A stretch of 64,000 nt of DNA from Novosphingobium sp. KCTC 2891 (GCF_025938155.1 NZ_JAPCZG010000004.1:186001-250000); one strand, 5' to 3'; counted from the first letter of the stretch, positions 9,582 through 21,408 are shown. Notes: generated by a model from the sequence alone, not told the origin. Made by a program: numbers and translations.

Positions 9582-10040
9582 TCACATATCGCGCGAGATC
9601 TTCTCGCGGCGTTCGTGCGCGGACTGCGCCTCGACCGTCATCGTCGCGATGGGGCGCGCGATCAGGCGGCCAAGGCCGATCGGCTCGCCCGTCACTTCGC
9701 AGAAACCGTATTCGCCCTCATCAATGCGGCGCATGGCCGAATCGATCTTGGCGATCAGCTTGCGCTGGCGGTCGCGGGTGCGCAGTTCGATGCCCCAGTC
9801 GGTCTCGCTCGATGCCCGGTCATTGAGGTCGGGCTCCCGCAGCGGGCCGTCCTGGAGCGCCGACAGCGTTCCAGCCGATGCCGACAGGATCGACTTCTTC
9901 CATTCGAGCAGCAGGCGCCGGAAATAGTCCTGCTGCGGCTCGCTCATGTACGGTTCGTCGTCACTCGGAACATAATCGCCCGGCATCGCCCGGCGGGCTT
10001 TTGCCAGCACGTCGATTTCGTCACTCAAAACCCCAGCCAT
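9582..10040 (-). CDS. dksA: DksA/TraR-family RNA polymerase-binding regulator
   Basis: 152 residues. A coiled-coil arm (PQQDYFRRLLLEWKKSILSA through RTRDRQRKLIAKIDSAMRRID) is followed by the C-terminal region YGFCEVTGEPIGLGRLIARPIATMTVEAQSAHE. The protein binds the secondary channel of RNA polymerase and works with ppGpp. Only one of the four zinc-finger cysteines (CEVTG) is retained, as in many alphaproteobacterial DksA proteins, so zinc is probably not bound. It is followed downstream by the PilZ gene on the same strand. Confidence 0.93.
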   Translation of the reverse strand: MAGVLSDEIDVLAKARRAMPGDYVPSDDEPYMSEPQQDYFRRLLLEWKKSILSASAGTLSALQDGPLREPDLNDRASSETDWGIELRTRDRQRKLIAKIDSAMRRIDEGEYGFCEVTGEPIGLGRLIARPIATMTVEAQSAHERREKISRDM

Positions 10041-10346
10041 TCGGCCCTCCGCATTGCCTTCCCTCTCGGGTCTAGGCTCAAGAACGTCGACCCCCCGGCT
10101 TTCAGCGCCGCAAGGCGACGCGGCGCAAGCTCTTGGTTTGGCCGCGCCTATAAGGTCCGGCCTGAATCGCTACAAGTCCTTCCTCACTCCTTTCACAGGA
10201 AGGATGAAGCAGAGCCGAACGTGCTTGATCCGGCACTGTTTTTCCAGGCGGGCCGGCACGTTAACCATTTGTTGACCATACTTGGCGAGGTTCTCCCTCG
10301 TCGGATGCCGCAGATGGCGTCCCGAACGGGAACAGGGAACAGGGAC
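10041..10346. other. Divergent intergenic region upstream of dksA and the Sel1 gene
   Basis: This 306-bp gap holds the outward promoters of dksA (minus) and the Sel1-like gene (plus). Short frames here have no family resemblance and poor starts. I see no RNA gene or strong palindrome in it. Confidence 0.5.
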
Positions 10347-10697
10347 ATGGGGCAGATCGGGATCACGCTGGTGCAAACCGATTCGGGGTTCAATAATGAA
10401 CGGACGGCCCGGGCCGCAGCCGCAAATGCGATCGTCGGGGCCTGCCTCGCCGCCGCGCAGCAGGGCGACGGCACCGCCTATTTCGATCTTGGCGTGGCCT
10501 TTTCGACCGGCAGCCACGATGTCGACTGCGATCTGATCGAGGCGCACAAGTGGTTCAACCTCGCCGCCGTCAGCGGTCATGAGGAAGCCGCGCAGTGCCG
10601 CGCAGACGTGGCCGAAGACATGACCGCCCGGGAGATCGCCGAAGCCCAGCGCCGTGCGCGCGAATGGCTGCGCGCTGCGGGTCGCCGCGCCGCGTAA
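10347..10697 (+). CDS. Small Sel1-repeat protein
   Basis: 116 residues from ATG 10347 (MGQIGITLVQTDSGFNNERT). The centre, AYFDLGVAFSTG through EAHKWFNLAAVSGHEEAAQCRADVAEDM, is one Sel1-like alpha/alpha repeat, followed by a basic helix AEAQRRAREWLRAAGRRAA. Sel1 repeats mediate protein contacts; the partner is unknown. The same frame is open for about 730 bp upstream, but that part reads antisense to dksA and is not credible as protein. An ATG 33 nt further upstream is an alternative start. It is followed by a convergent hairpin before prs. Confidence 0.78.
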   Translation: MGQIGITLVQTDSGFNNERTARAAAANAIVGACLAAAQQGDGTAYFDLGVAFSTGSHDVDCDLIEAHKWFNLAAVSGHEEAAQCRADVAEDMTAREIAEAQRRAREWLRAAGRRAA

Positions 10698-10732
10698 GCG
10701 TTCAGGCCCGACAACCGTTCCTCCGGCAACCA

Positions 10733-10751
10733 CGAAGGGCCAGGCCCTTCG
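10733..10751. terminator. Hairpin between the Sel1 gene and prs (convergent)
   Basis: Perfect 8-bp arms CGAAGGGC and GCCCTTCG are separated by CAG, between two convergent stops. There is no clear U-tract on either side, so termination activity is probable rather than certain. Confidence 0.5.
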
Positions 10752-10768
10752 CGCTTACCGCCGGCAGG

Positions 10769-11704
<936 letters not shown>

Positions 11705-11831
11705 CGGCCGAGTCCCTCTTGCCTGATCCCTCTGGCGCGCCCTTAGCCAAAGATGACAGCTTTGCAACGATTCCCCGCGACTTGTCCCGCAACTCTTGCG
11801 CCGGGCTGACGTTGCCCCCTAGGAACAGGTC

Positions 11832-13499
11832 ATGGCCGACAAACTCACGATCACCCTCGCGCAGCTCAACCAGCAGGTCGGCAACCTTGCCGCCAATGCC
11901 GCGGCGATGCTCGCCGTGCGGGAACGGTCGCCCGGCAGCGACCTGATCGTCTTCCCGGAAATGCAGTTGATCGGCTACCCGCCGGAAGACCTGATCCAGA
12001 AGCCCGCGCTGATCGAGCGCGCGGCGGTGGAACTGGAAAACCTCGCCCGCGTGACCGCCGACGGCGGCCCGGCGATGCTGGTCGGCTCGGTGTTCGTGCG
12101 CGACGGGGCGCTGCACAACGGCGTGGCCCTGCTCGAAGGCGGGCGGATCGCCGCCACGCGGTTCAAGTACGAATTGCCCAACTACGGCACCTTTGACGAA
12201 AAGCGCTATTTCCTGCCCGGCCCGCTGCCGGAGCCGGTGCTGTTCAAGGGCGCGATGCTGGGCCTGCCGATCTGCGAGGACATCTGGCACCCCGACGTGT
12301 GCCGCCACCTGGCCGAACTGGGCGCCGAGATCTTCATCTGCGTCAACGGCAGCCCCTACGAGATCGACAAGGACGTGCTGCGCATCGACGGGGTGGCCAA
12401 GCGCCGCGCGATCGATACCGGTATCCCGCTCGCCTACCTGAACCGCGTGGGCGGACAGGACGAGATCGTGTTCGACGGCGCCAGCTTCGTCGTCGGCCCC
12501 GAAGGCGCGGTGTGGGTGCAGATGCCCGATTGGGAAGAATCGGTGGTCCACACCGTGTGGAACCGAGTCGAATCGGGCGCCGGCCACCGCTGGCGGTGCG
12601 AGGCGGGCGACGTCCACGAACTCGCCGAGCATCCCGAGGACATCTACTGCGCAATGGTCATGGCCCTGCGCGACTATGTCGAGAAGAACCGCTTTCCCGG
12701 CGTGGTGCTCGGCCTTTCGGGCGGGATCGATTCGGCGATCTGCGCCGCCATCGCGGTCGATGCGCTGGGCGCGGACCGCGTTTGGTGCGTGATGATGCCC
12801 AGCAAGTTCACCAGCCAGGAAAGCCTGGACGACGCGGCCGGCTGCGCCGCGATGCTGGGCGTTCGGCTCGACACGATCCCCATCATGCCCGCGGTCGATG
12901 CCTTCGCCGAAATGCTTGCCCCGGCCTTCGCCGGGCGCGCGCCGGATCTTGCGGAAGAGAACCTCCAGTCGCGCATCCGCGGCACCACGCTGATGGCGCT
13001 GTCGAACAAGTTCGGCCCGATGCTGGTGACCACCGGCAACAAGAGCGAGATGAGCGTCGGCTACGCGACGATCTACGGCGACATGAACGGCGGCTACAAC
13101 CCCCTGAAGGACGCCTACAAGACCACGGTCTTCGCCATTTCGGAATGGCGCAACACCGCGAAGCCCAAGATCGGCCTCGGCCCCGATGGCCCGGTGATGC
13201 CGCAGCGGATCATCACCAAGCCCCCCAGTGCCGAACTGCGCCCCGACCAGAAGGATTCGGACAGCCTGCCCGACTATCCGGTGCTCGATGCGGTCCTGAT
13301 GGGGCTTGTCGAAAACGAAAAGAGCGTCGACCAGATCGTGGCCGAAGGGTTCGACCGCGACACGGTGGTGCGCGTGGAACGCCTGCTCCACCTGGCCGAA
13401 TACAAGCGGCGCCAGGCGCCCCCGGGGGTCAAGCTGGGCACGCGCAACTTCGGGCGCGACCGCCGTTACCCCATCACGCATGGGTTCCGCACGGCCTGA
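11832..13499 (+). CDS. nadE: Glutamine-dependent NAD+ synthetase
   Basis: 555 residues with two domains. The N-terminal nitrilase-type glutaminase (about 1-260) has FPEMQLIGYPPEDL (Glu), a central Lys near FKYELPNYGTFDEKR and Cys in GLPICEDIWHPDV. The C-terminal synthetase (about 275-555) has the P-loop VLGLSGGIDSAICA and TTGNKSEMSVGYATIYGDMNGGYNP. It amidates deamido-NAD+ to NAD+. The ATG is preceded by AGGAACAGGTC. Two iron-type palindromes start 10 nt after its stop. Confidence 0.97.
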   Translation: MADKLTITLAQLNQQVGNLAANAAAMLAVRERSPGSDLIVFPEMQLIGYPPEDLIQKPALIERAAVELENLARVTADGGPAMLVGSVFVRDGALHNGVALLEGGRIAATRFKYELPNYGTFDEKRYFLPGPLPEPVLFKGAMLGLPICEDIWHPDVCRHLAELGAEIFICVNGSPYEIDKDVLRIDGVAKRRAIDTGIPLAYLNRVGGQDEIVFDGASFVVGPEGAVWVQMPDWEESVVHTVWNRVESGAGHRWRCEAGDVHELAEHPEDIYCAMVMALRDYVEKNRFPGVVLGLSGGIDSAICAAIAVDALGADRVWCVMMPSKFTSQESLDDAAGCAAMLGVRLDTIPIMPAVDAFAEMLAPAFAGRAPDLAEENLQSRIRGTTLMALSNKFGPMLVTTGNKSEMSVGYATIYGDMNGGYNPLKDAYKTTVFAISEWRNTAKPKIGLGPDGPVMPQRIITKPPSAELRPDQKDSDSLPDYPVLDAVLMGLVENEKSVDQIVAEGFDRDTVVRVERLLHLAEYKRRQAPPGVKLGTRNFGRDRRYPITHGFRTA

Positions 13500-13509
13500 C
13501 GCCGCTTAT

Positions 13510-13524
13510 TGCGAGTCATTCGCA
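13510..13524. promoter_or_regulatory. Fur/Mur-type box 1
   Basis: TGCGAGTCATTCGCA is a near-perfect palindrome of the TGCGAATnATTCGCA type used by Fur-family regulators in many proteobacteria. It lies directly upstream of a TTGACA hexamer, a position expected to block RNA polymerase when iron-loaded Fur binds. Confidence 0.65.
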
Positions 13525-13553
13525 TTGACAGGGGCATAGCTGCGCCATAGCCT
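13525..13553 (+). promoter_or_regulatory. Putative sigma-70 promoter between the two Fur boxes
   Basis: TTGACA (13525-13530) and TAGCCT (13548-13553) are separated by 17 nt. The -35 touches box 1 and the -10 touches box 2, so both hexamers would be covered by a bound Fur-family dimer. Confidence 0.6.
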
Positions 13554-13555
13554 CC

Positions 13556-13572
13556 TTGCGAATCATTCGCAA
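13556..13572. promoter_or_regulatory. Fur/Mur-type box 2
   Basis: TTGCGAATCATTCGCAA is a perfect 17-nt palindrome around a central C, with the same sequence family as box 1 and 46 nt from it centre to centre. It is followed at once by a strong AAGGAGG ribosome site. Confidence 0.7.
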
Positions 13573-13585
13573 AAGGAGGCCGCGC

Positions 13586-13899
13586 GTGCCTGCGTCCACA
13601 AGTCAGACCTTCGCCGCCACGCTGGCCCGTCTTGCGCGGCCGCACGATATCCGCGCCCTGCCGCTGGCCGCGCTGCATCTGGTCATGGCCATGCGCCTGT
13701 GCGCGCTGTTCGAGCGCGCCGGGCGCGACCCCGTGCCCGACCTTGCCCAGCGCTATCATAGCGTGGAAGCGGCCTGCGCCGTCCACGGACTGGTGCTCAC
13801 CATCACCCGCACCTGGCCGGAACCCTTCATGGTCAACCGGCCCTGCTGCCTGAGGCCACGCTCCATGCCGTCGCCACGCTTCAGGCCAGCGCTGCCTAG
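13586..13899 (+). pseudogene. Small iron-box-controlled gene, apparently frameshifted (DUF6628-like)
   Basis: From GTG 13586, six nt after AAGGAGG, the frame gives about 90 good residues (VPASTSQTFAATLARLARPH, RYHSVEAACAVHGLVLTITR, FMVNRPCCL). Near 13850 the coding-like signal moves to another frame that reads LLPEATLHAVATLQASAA and stops at TAG 13897-13899. The first frame runs without a stop into gltX. The ending PCC followed by an acidic helix resembles DUF6628-type proteins, but weakly. A sequencing error could give the same picture. Function is unknown; iron repression is inferred from the two boxes. Confidence 0.5.
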
Positions 13900-13930
13900 C
13901 AACCCGCGCCCCAGTCGCTATAGGCGGGGC

Positions 13931-15268
13931 ATGACCAGCACTGCCCCCGTCGTCACCCGCTTCGCCCCGTCGCCCACGGGCAACCTCCACGTGGGCAACA
14001 TCCGCACGGCCCTGCACAACTGGCTGCTTGCGAAAAAGCATGGCGGGCGCTTCCTGCTGCGCATCGACGATACCGATGCCGCGCGCAGCCGCGAGGACTA
14101 TGTCGAGGCGATCCGCGCCGATCTCGCCTGGCTGGGCCTTCATCCCGACGGCGAGGAGCGCCAGTCGCTGCGCTTCGCGCTCTATGAAGAGGCATTCCAG
14201 CGCCTCGCCGGCGAGGGGCGCGTCTATCGCTGCTACGAAACCGCGCAGGAGCTCGACCTCAAGCGCAAGATCCTGCTGGGACGCGGCCTTCCCCCGATCT
14301 ACGACCGCAGCGCGCTGCACCTGACCGAGGCGGACCACGCCGCGAAGGAAGCAGCGAGCGAACGGCCGCACTGGCGCTTCAAGCTCGACCACGACAGCCC
14401 GATCACGTGGGACGACGGCATTCGCGGCCCCCAGCATTTCGACCCGCGCCAGATATCCGATCCAGTGGTGCGCCGCGCCGACGGCTCGTGGCTCTACATG
14501 CTGCCCAGCGCGATCGATGACGTGGCGATGGGCATTACCGACGTGCTGCGCGGCGAAGACCATGTGTCCAACACCGCCGCGCAAGTGCAGATGTTCGCCG
14601 CGCTTGGCGCAAACCCGCCGCGCTTCGCGCATGGGGCGTTGCTGACCGGGGCGGAAGGCAAACTGTCGAAGCGACTTGGCTCGCTCGGCGTGGCGGACCT
14701 GCGCGAAGCGGGAATCGAGCCCGAAGCGCTGGTCGCCCTGCTCGCGCGGCTCGGCACGTCCGATCCGGTGGATCCCGCGCTCGATGCCGATGCGCTCGCC
14801 GCCAGCTTCGACCTGTCGCGCTTTGGCCGCGCACCGGCGCGCTTCGACGATACGGAACTGCACCGCGTCAACGCCGCCATCGTCCATCACCTGCCGTTCG
14901 CGCGGGTTCGCCATCTCCTGCCCGAAGGCATGGGCGAAGCCGCATGGGATGCGATCCGCCCCAACCTTGCGCATATCGGCGAAGCGGCGGACTGGTGGAG
15001 CGTCGTCACCGGCCCCGTCGCCGCGCCCGAGCAGGATGCGGAAACCCGCACGTTCCTGCACACGGCGGCCCAAGTGGCGGCCGGGCTGGACTGGGCCGAT
15101 CCGTGGCCCGCGCTGACCCAGACGCTCAAGGACGCGACCGGCCGCAAGGGCAAGGCGCTGTTCCTCCCGCTGCGCCAGGCGCTGACCGGCATGGATCACG
15201 GCCCGGACATGAAAGCGCTGTTGCCGCTGATCGACCGGGCAGAGGCTGTCCGCCGCCTTTCGGCCTGA
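13931..15268 (+). CDS. gltX: Glutamyl-tRNA synthetase
   Basis: 445 residues from ATG 13931 (MTSTAPVVTRFAPSPTGNLHVGN). The HIGH-equivalent is HVGN within the canonical FAPSPTGNLHVGNIRTALHNW, followed by RFLLRIDDTDAARS. The KMSKS-equivalent is KLSKR in GKLSKRLGSLGV. This is a class I synthetase with a C-terminal anticodon-binding bundle. The same frame is open upstream to the iron-box region, but the family N-terminus fixes the start here. Many alphaproteobacteria have two GltX paralogues; which one this is cannot be told. Confidence 0.95.
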   Translation: MTSTAPVVTRFAPSPTGNLHVGNIRTALHNWLLAKKHGGRFLLRIDDTDAARSREDYVEAIRADLAWLGLHPDGEERQSLRFALYEEAFQRLAGEGRVYRCYETAQELDLKRKILLGRGLPPIYDRSALHLTEADHAAKEAASERPHWRFKLDHDSPITWDDGIRGPQHFDPRQISDPVVRRADGSWLYMLPSAIDDVAMGITDVLRGEDHVSNTAAQVQMFAALGANPPRFAHGALLTGAEGKLSKRLGSLGVADLREAGIEPEALVALLARLGTSDPVDPALDADALAASFDLSRFGRAPARFDDTELHRVNAAIVHHLPFARVRHLLPEGMGEAAWDAIRPNLAHIGEAADWWSVVTGPVAAPEQDAETRTFLHTAAQVAAGLDWADPWPALTQTLKDATGRKGKALFLPLRQALTGMDHGPDMKALLPLIDRAEAVRRLSA

Positions 15269-15311
15269 GCCGCTGGCCAACCGCGCCCACGCCACATATG
15301 CTGGCGCCCGC

Positions 15312-16133
15312 ATGGACCGCACGCCTCAATCCGATCTGGTCTACGATGTCGGCGCGCACCACGGCGAGGACAGCGATTTCTACCTGAAGGCGGGCTACCG
15401 CGTGGTCGCGGTGGAAGCCAACCCGGCGCTTGCCGCCGAATTGCGCCTGCGCTTTGCCGATGCCATCGCGCAGGGGCGCTACACGCTTGTCGAGCGCGCG
15501 GTGGGGCCGCGCGAAGGCACGCTGACCTTCTATGTCAACGATCTGGTGTCCGACTGGGGCACGGCCGATCCGGCCTGGGCCGAGCGCAATCGCCGCCACG
15601 GCGCGCCCTCGCGCAGCCTGACCGTGCCCTGCGTGCCCTTTGCCGCCATCCTCGAACGCCATGGCTGCCCGCATTACCTGAAGGTCGACGTGGAAGGCGC
15701 GGACATGCTGTGCATCGCCGCGCTGGAACAGACCGGGGCGCGGCCGGCCCTGCTCTCGATCGAATCCAGCAGCGCATCCTGGACCGCGCTCCGGGCGGAG
15801 TTCCGCGCGCTTGAAGCGCTGGGCTACACGCGCTTCAAGGTCATCGACCAGAGCCGTCACACCTCGGGCACCTATGCCGCGCGCGATGGCTCGCGCTTCA
15901 CCCATACCTTTCCCGAAGGCGCGTCCGGCCCGTTCGGCGCCGATCTCCCCGGATCGTGGCTCACCGCCGCGCAGGCCATCCAGCGCTACCGCCGGATTTT
16001 CGTGGGCTATGCCCTGATCGGCAGCCACCCCAGGCTGATGCGGGCGCTCGCCCGGCTGCCGCTGGTGCGGCGCCTGCTTCGCTACGCCACCTGGTACGAC
16101 ACCCACGCGCTGCACGAGGGCGCAGCGGGCTGA
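15312..16133 (+). CDS. FkbM-family SAM-dependent methyltransferase
   Basis: 273 residues. The SAM motif I is VYDVGAHHGEDSDFYLKAGYRVVAVEANP, and the later YLKVDVEGADMLCIAAL is the FkbM hallmark (K-x-D-x-E-G). FkbM proteins O-methylate sugars, lipids or polyketides. The C-terminal 80 residues, with an aromatic basic segment, extend beyond the minimal domain. It stands alone between gltX and the minus-strand yqgE; no glycan cluster is adjacent, so the substrate is unknown. Confidence 0.87.
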   Translation: MDRTPQSDLVYDVGAHHGEDSDFYLKAGYRVVAVEANPALAAELRLRFADAIAQGRYTLVERAVGPREGTLTFYVNDLVSDWGTADPAWAERNRRHGAPSRSLTVPCVPFAAILERHGCPHYLKVDVEGADMLCIAALEQTGARPALLSIESSSASWTALRAEFRALEALGYTRFKVIDQSRHTSGTYAARDGSRFTHTFPEGASGPFGADLPGSWLTAAQAIQRYRRIFVGYALIGSHPRLMRALARLPLVRRLLRYATWYDTHALHEGAAG

Positions 16134-16163
16134 CCCGGCCCACCATCTGTCAGTCGAGAGCCG

Positions 16164-16724
16164 TCAGGCGCTGCCCGTCACGCCCACAAGGTGCGAGGGA
16201 TCGATCCCCTCGGCACGCCAGGCCGATCCCCAGCGTGCGGAAACGTCGGTGCCGAACAGGATATCGGGGCGTCCCTGCGCCGCATTCCAGCCGTGCCGCC
16301 GCATCTCGCCTTCGAGCTGGCCCGCACCCCAGCCGGCGTAGCCCAGCGCCACCAGCCACTGGCTCGGTCCCCGCCCGGCAGCGATCGCGCGCAGTACATC
16401 GAGCGAAGCGGACAGGCCGCACAGGCCGCTGACCTCGACCGATCCTGCGCCGCCCCAGTCGCTCGAATGGAGCACGAACCCGCGCGCCGTCTCGACCGGG
16501 CCGCCTGCCAGCACCGGCACGTCGGGCGCCACGCCTGGGTCGATGCCCACGTCCTTCAGCAGTCCGTGCAACGTGATGCCCTCTCGCACCTGGCCAAGCC
16601 CGATGCCGAGCGCGCCATGCTCGTCGTGCACGCACATCGCGATCACCGCATGATCGAAACGCGGATCGCCCATGCCGGGCATGGCGAGCAACAGGCGGCC
16701 GGCGAGATATTGGGCTTCGGTCAT
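16164..16724 (-). CDS. yqgE: YqgE/AlgH family protein
   Basis: 186 residues. LAGRLLLAMPGMGDPRFDHAVI, the mid-region VPVLAGGPVETARGFVLHS and the tail LGYAGWGAGQLEGEMRRHGW are the three conserved blocks of the AlgH/YqgE (DUF179) family. Molecular function is not settled. It is followed upstream on the same strand by glnD, 47 nt away. Confidence 0.93.
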   Translation of the reverse strand: MTEAQYLAGRLLLAMPGMGDPRFDHAVIAMCVHDEHGALGIGLGQVREGITLHGLLKDVGIDPGVAPDVPVLAGGPVETARGFVLHSSDWGGAGSVEVSGLCGLSASLDVLRAIAAGRGPSQWLVALGYAGWGAGQLEGEMRRHGWNAAQGRPDILFGTDVSARWGSAWRAEGIDPSHLVGVTGSA

Positions 16725-16771
16725 TTCCCCAGCCTACCCCTCACGCAACCTGAGGGAAAGCGCCGAGAGGC

Positions 16772-19516
16772 TCAGGCCGCCTTGCGCCCGCGCTCCTCGG
16801 TCGCCGCTTCCAGCAGGCGCTTTTCCACGGCCCGCATCCGGGTCTCGCCTTCGACCTTCTCGCCCAACAGGTCGGTGACGTAGAACGTATCGACCGCGCG
16901 CTCGCCATAAGTGGCGATATGCGCGGAATGCACGATCAGCCGCGCCTCGAACAGGCCGCGCGCCAGACGGCTGAGCAGCGCCGGGCGGTCGAGCGCGCCC
17001 ACTTCGATCACGGTGAAGCGATTGGAGGCCTTGTTGTCGAAGATCACGATGGGCTGCACTTCGAAGGCATCGGCGCGCGGCCGGGCCGAAGGGCGTGCGG
17101 CGAGCTGCGGCAGCAGCTTGACCCGGTTGGCCAGCGCATCGGCGATCGCCGTCTTGAGCCGGGCGATCTGGGTGCCTTCATTGAGGGGCCGCCCCAGCGG
17201 ATCCTGCACCAGGAAGTTGTCGACCGCGGTGCCGTTGCGCGCGGTATGGATGCGCGCATCGATGATGTTGCCGCCGGCAAGATGGATGCCGCCGGCGATG
17301 CGGTAGAACAGGCCGGGATGGTCGGCGGCGAGCACGGTCACCAGCGTGGCGCCCCGCGCCGCGTACCAATGCGTTTCAACCGTCAGCGGCTCGCCGATGG
17401 CGCGGTCCATCTGCTGAAGATTGAGCGCGATGATGTCTTCCGGCTCGGCGATCCAGTACGCGTCGCCCAGCTGCCGGCCGACCGTGCCGATCAGGTTGTC
17501 GCGTTCCTTCAGAAGCAGGCCCACCGCCTTCTTCTTGGCGATGATCCGTTCCGCGCGGCCGTGCTGCTTGTGGCCCAGCCGGAGCATTTCCTCGGCCGAA
17601 AGGAACAGGTCGGACAGGAGCTGCCGTTTCCACGAATTCCAGATGCCGGGACCGACCGCGCGGATATCGACAATGGTCAGCACCAGCAGCAGGCGCAGCC
17701 GTTCCTGGCTCTGCACCACGCTCACGAAATCGGCGATGGTCTTGTAGTCGGCCAGGTCGCGCTTGAACGCGGTGGCGCTCATCAGCAGATGCTCGCGCAC
17801 CAGCCACGCGACGAGTTCGGTTTCCGCACGCGACAGGCCAAGGCGCGGGCACAGCTTCATCGCCACTTCCGCGCCGAGCACCGAATGGTCCCCCCTGCGG
17901 CCCTTGGCGATGTCATGCAGCAGCGTGGCGACATAGAGCACGCGGCGCGACGACACCTTGGCGATCACCTCGCTCGCCAGTGGGTGCTGCTCCCTTTCCT
18001 CACCCTTCTCGATCCTGGCGAGCAGGCCGATGGCGCGGATGGTGTGCTCGTCCACCGTGTAGTGGTGGTACATATCGAACTGCATCTGCGCCACGACGCG
18101 GCCGAAGTCGGGCACGAACCGGCCGAACACGCCGGCCTCGTTCATCCAGCGCAGCACGGTCTCGGGATCGTTGCGGCTGGTCAGCAGATCGAGGAACAAG
18201 GCGTTGGCGCGCGGGTCCTTGCGCACGGCGGCATCGATCAGCCCGGCATCGCGGCTGGCCAGGCGCATCGCCTCGGGATGGATTTCCAGACGTTCGCGAT
18301 CCGCCACGGTGAAGATTTCCACCAGCCGCACGGGATCGTCGGCGAAGAAGCTGTCGCCATCCACGCCGATCTTGTCCGCCCTGATCGGGAACACGCCGAC
18401 CTTGCGTTTGCGGCGCGGCTTGAACGCGGCGAAGAAGCCGCGCTTGGTCTTGGCAAACTGCTCGTCCAGCTCGGCGAGAAACACGCCGGTCAGCGACCCG
18501 ACCTGCTTCGCGTGGAGGAAGAACAGCTGCATGAACCGCTCGACCGCGCTCTTGCCGGGGCGGTCGGCGAAATTCATCCGCGTTGCCACTTCGCGCTGAA
18601 GGTCGAAGGTCAGCCGGTCCTCGGCACGGCGGGTAATCGTGTGGAGATGGCAGCGCACCGCCCAGAAGAAGTTCTCCGCCTTGCGGAACTGGCGGTATTC
18701 GGCCGCCGTCAGCAGCCCCACGTCGACCAGTTCGCTGGGATCGCGCACCTTGTGGATGTATTTCCCGATCCAGTAGAGCGTGTGCAGGTCGCGCAGGCCG
18801 CCCTTGCCCTCCTTCACGTTCGGCTCGACCACGTAGCGGCTGTCGCCCAGCCGCTTGTGCCGCTCGTTGCGCTCGGCCAGCTTCTCGGCCACGAACTGGC
18901 GCTCGGTGCCGTTGACCACTTCGGCCCAGAACCGGCGCGAGCCTTCCTCGTAGAGCGCCCTGTCGCCCCACACGTAGCGCCCTTCGAGCAGCGCGGTGCG
19001 GATCGTCAGGTCGCTGCGCCCCATCCGCACCAGATCGTCGAGCGAGCGGCTGGAATGGCCGACCTTCAGCCCCAGGTCCCACAGGAAATAGAGCATCGCC
19101 TCGATCACCTGCTCGCACCACGACGTGGCCTTGATCGGCGTGAGGAAAGCGATGTCGACGTCCGAGTGCGGCGCCATCTCGCCGCGCCCGTAGCCGCCCA
19201 CGGCCACCACCGCGATTCGCTCGCCGGTCGAACGGTTGCTGGCGCGGTAGACATGGCCGACCACGTGATCGTGGATGACGCGGACCAGCTGGTCGATCAG
19301 GAACGCCTGCCCCTGCGCGCACTCATAACCGGCCGAGGGTCGCTCCTCGAGCCGGCGCGCCAGCTCGCCGCGCCCGTCGGCCAGCGCGTTGCGAAGCATC
19401 TCCACCACGGCCGGCCGCGCCTTTGCCCCGTCGCGGGCAACTGCGGCGGCAACGGCGTCGGCAAGAGCGCGCCGGTCTACGATGGCGCGCTGGTTCGCAA
19501 TGCGGGGCAATGTCAT
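16772..19516 (-). CDS. glnD: Bifunctional [protein-PII] uridylyltransferase/uridylyl-removing enzyme
   Basis: 914 residues with all four domains. The nucleotidyltransferase has GGYGRGEMAPHSDVDIAFL near residues 107-126. A GlnD linker follows (VEPNVKEGKGGLRDLHTLYW). The HD hydrolase has HDIAKGRRGDHSVLGAEVA near 500-560. Two ACT domains follow (VTVLAADHPGLFYRIAGGIH; VIEVGALDRPALLSRLARGL). It senses glutamine and switches PII by UMP addition or removal. No PII gene is nearby. A very long antisense open frame across it is a GC artefact. Confidence 0.97.
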   Translation of the reverse strand: MTLPRIANQRAIVDRRALADAVAAAVARDGAKARPAVVEMLRNALADGRGELARRLEERPSAGYECAQGQAFLIDQLVRVIHDHVVGHVYRASNRSTGERIAVVAVGGYGRGEMAPHSDVDIAFLTPIKATSWCEQVIEAMLYFLWDLGLKVGHSSRSLDDLVRMGRSDLTIRTALLEGRYVWGDRALYEEGSRRFWAEVVNGTERQFVAEKLAERNERHKRLGDSRYVVEPNVKEGKGGLRDLHTLYWIGKYIHKVRDPSELVDVGLLTAAEYRQFRKAENFFWAVRCHLHTITRRAEDRLTFDLQREVATRMNFADRPGKSAVERFMQLFFLHAKQVGSLTGVFLAELDEQFAKTKRGFFAAFKPRRKRKVGVFPIRADKIGVDGDSFFADDPVRLVEIFTVADRERLEIHPEAMRLASRDAGLIDAAVRKDPRANALFLDLLTSRNDPETVLRWMNEAGVFGRFVPDFGRVVAQMQFDMYHHYTVDEHTIRAIGLLARIEKGEEREQHPLASEVIAKVSSRRVLYVATLLHDIAKGRRGDHSVLGAEVAMKLCPRLGLSRAETELVAWLVREHLLMSATAFKRDLADYKTIADFVSVVQSQERLRLLLVLTIVDIRAVGPGIWNSWKRQLLSDLFLSAEEMLRLGHKQHGRAERIIAKKKAVGLLLKERDNLIGTVGRQLGDAYWIAEPEDIIALNLQQMDRAIGEPLTVETHWYAARGATLVTVLAADHPGLFYRIAGGIHLAGGNIIDARIHTARNGTAVDNFLVQDPLGRPLNEGTQIARLKTAIADALANRVKLLPQLAARPSARPRADAFEVQPIVIFDNKASNRFTVIEVGALDRPALLSRLARGLFEARLIVHSAHIATYGERAVDTFYVTDLLGEKVEGETRMRAVEKRLLEAATEERGRKAA

Positions 19517-19534
19517 GCGCCCACTGATACGCGA

Positions 19535-21244
<1,710 letters not shown>

Positions 21245-21408
21245 CGCGTTTGTCTCTCTCCGTTCGCTATCCCGCTCGTGCCGGCGGCTTTTTGCGGTTT
21301 GCCCGCGCTTTTTCCCTGTGCCAAAAGCTCGCGGGCATTTCCCGTTCGGGCACCTCCGCGAGGCTGGCCGGAAAAGTATCAATACGCAACCTGCACGGAG
21401 TCTGCCAC

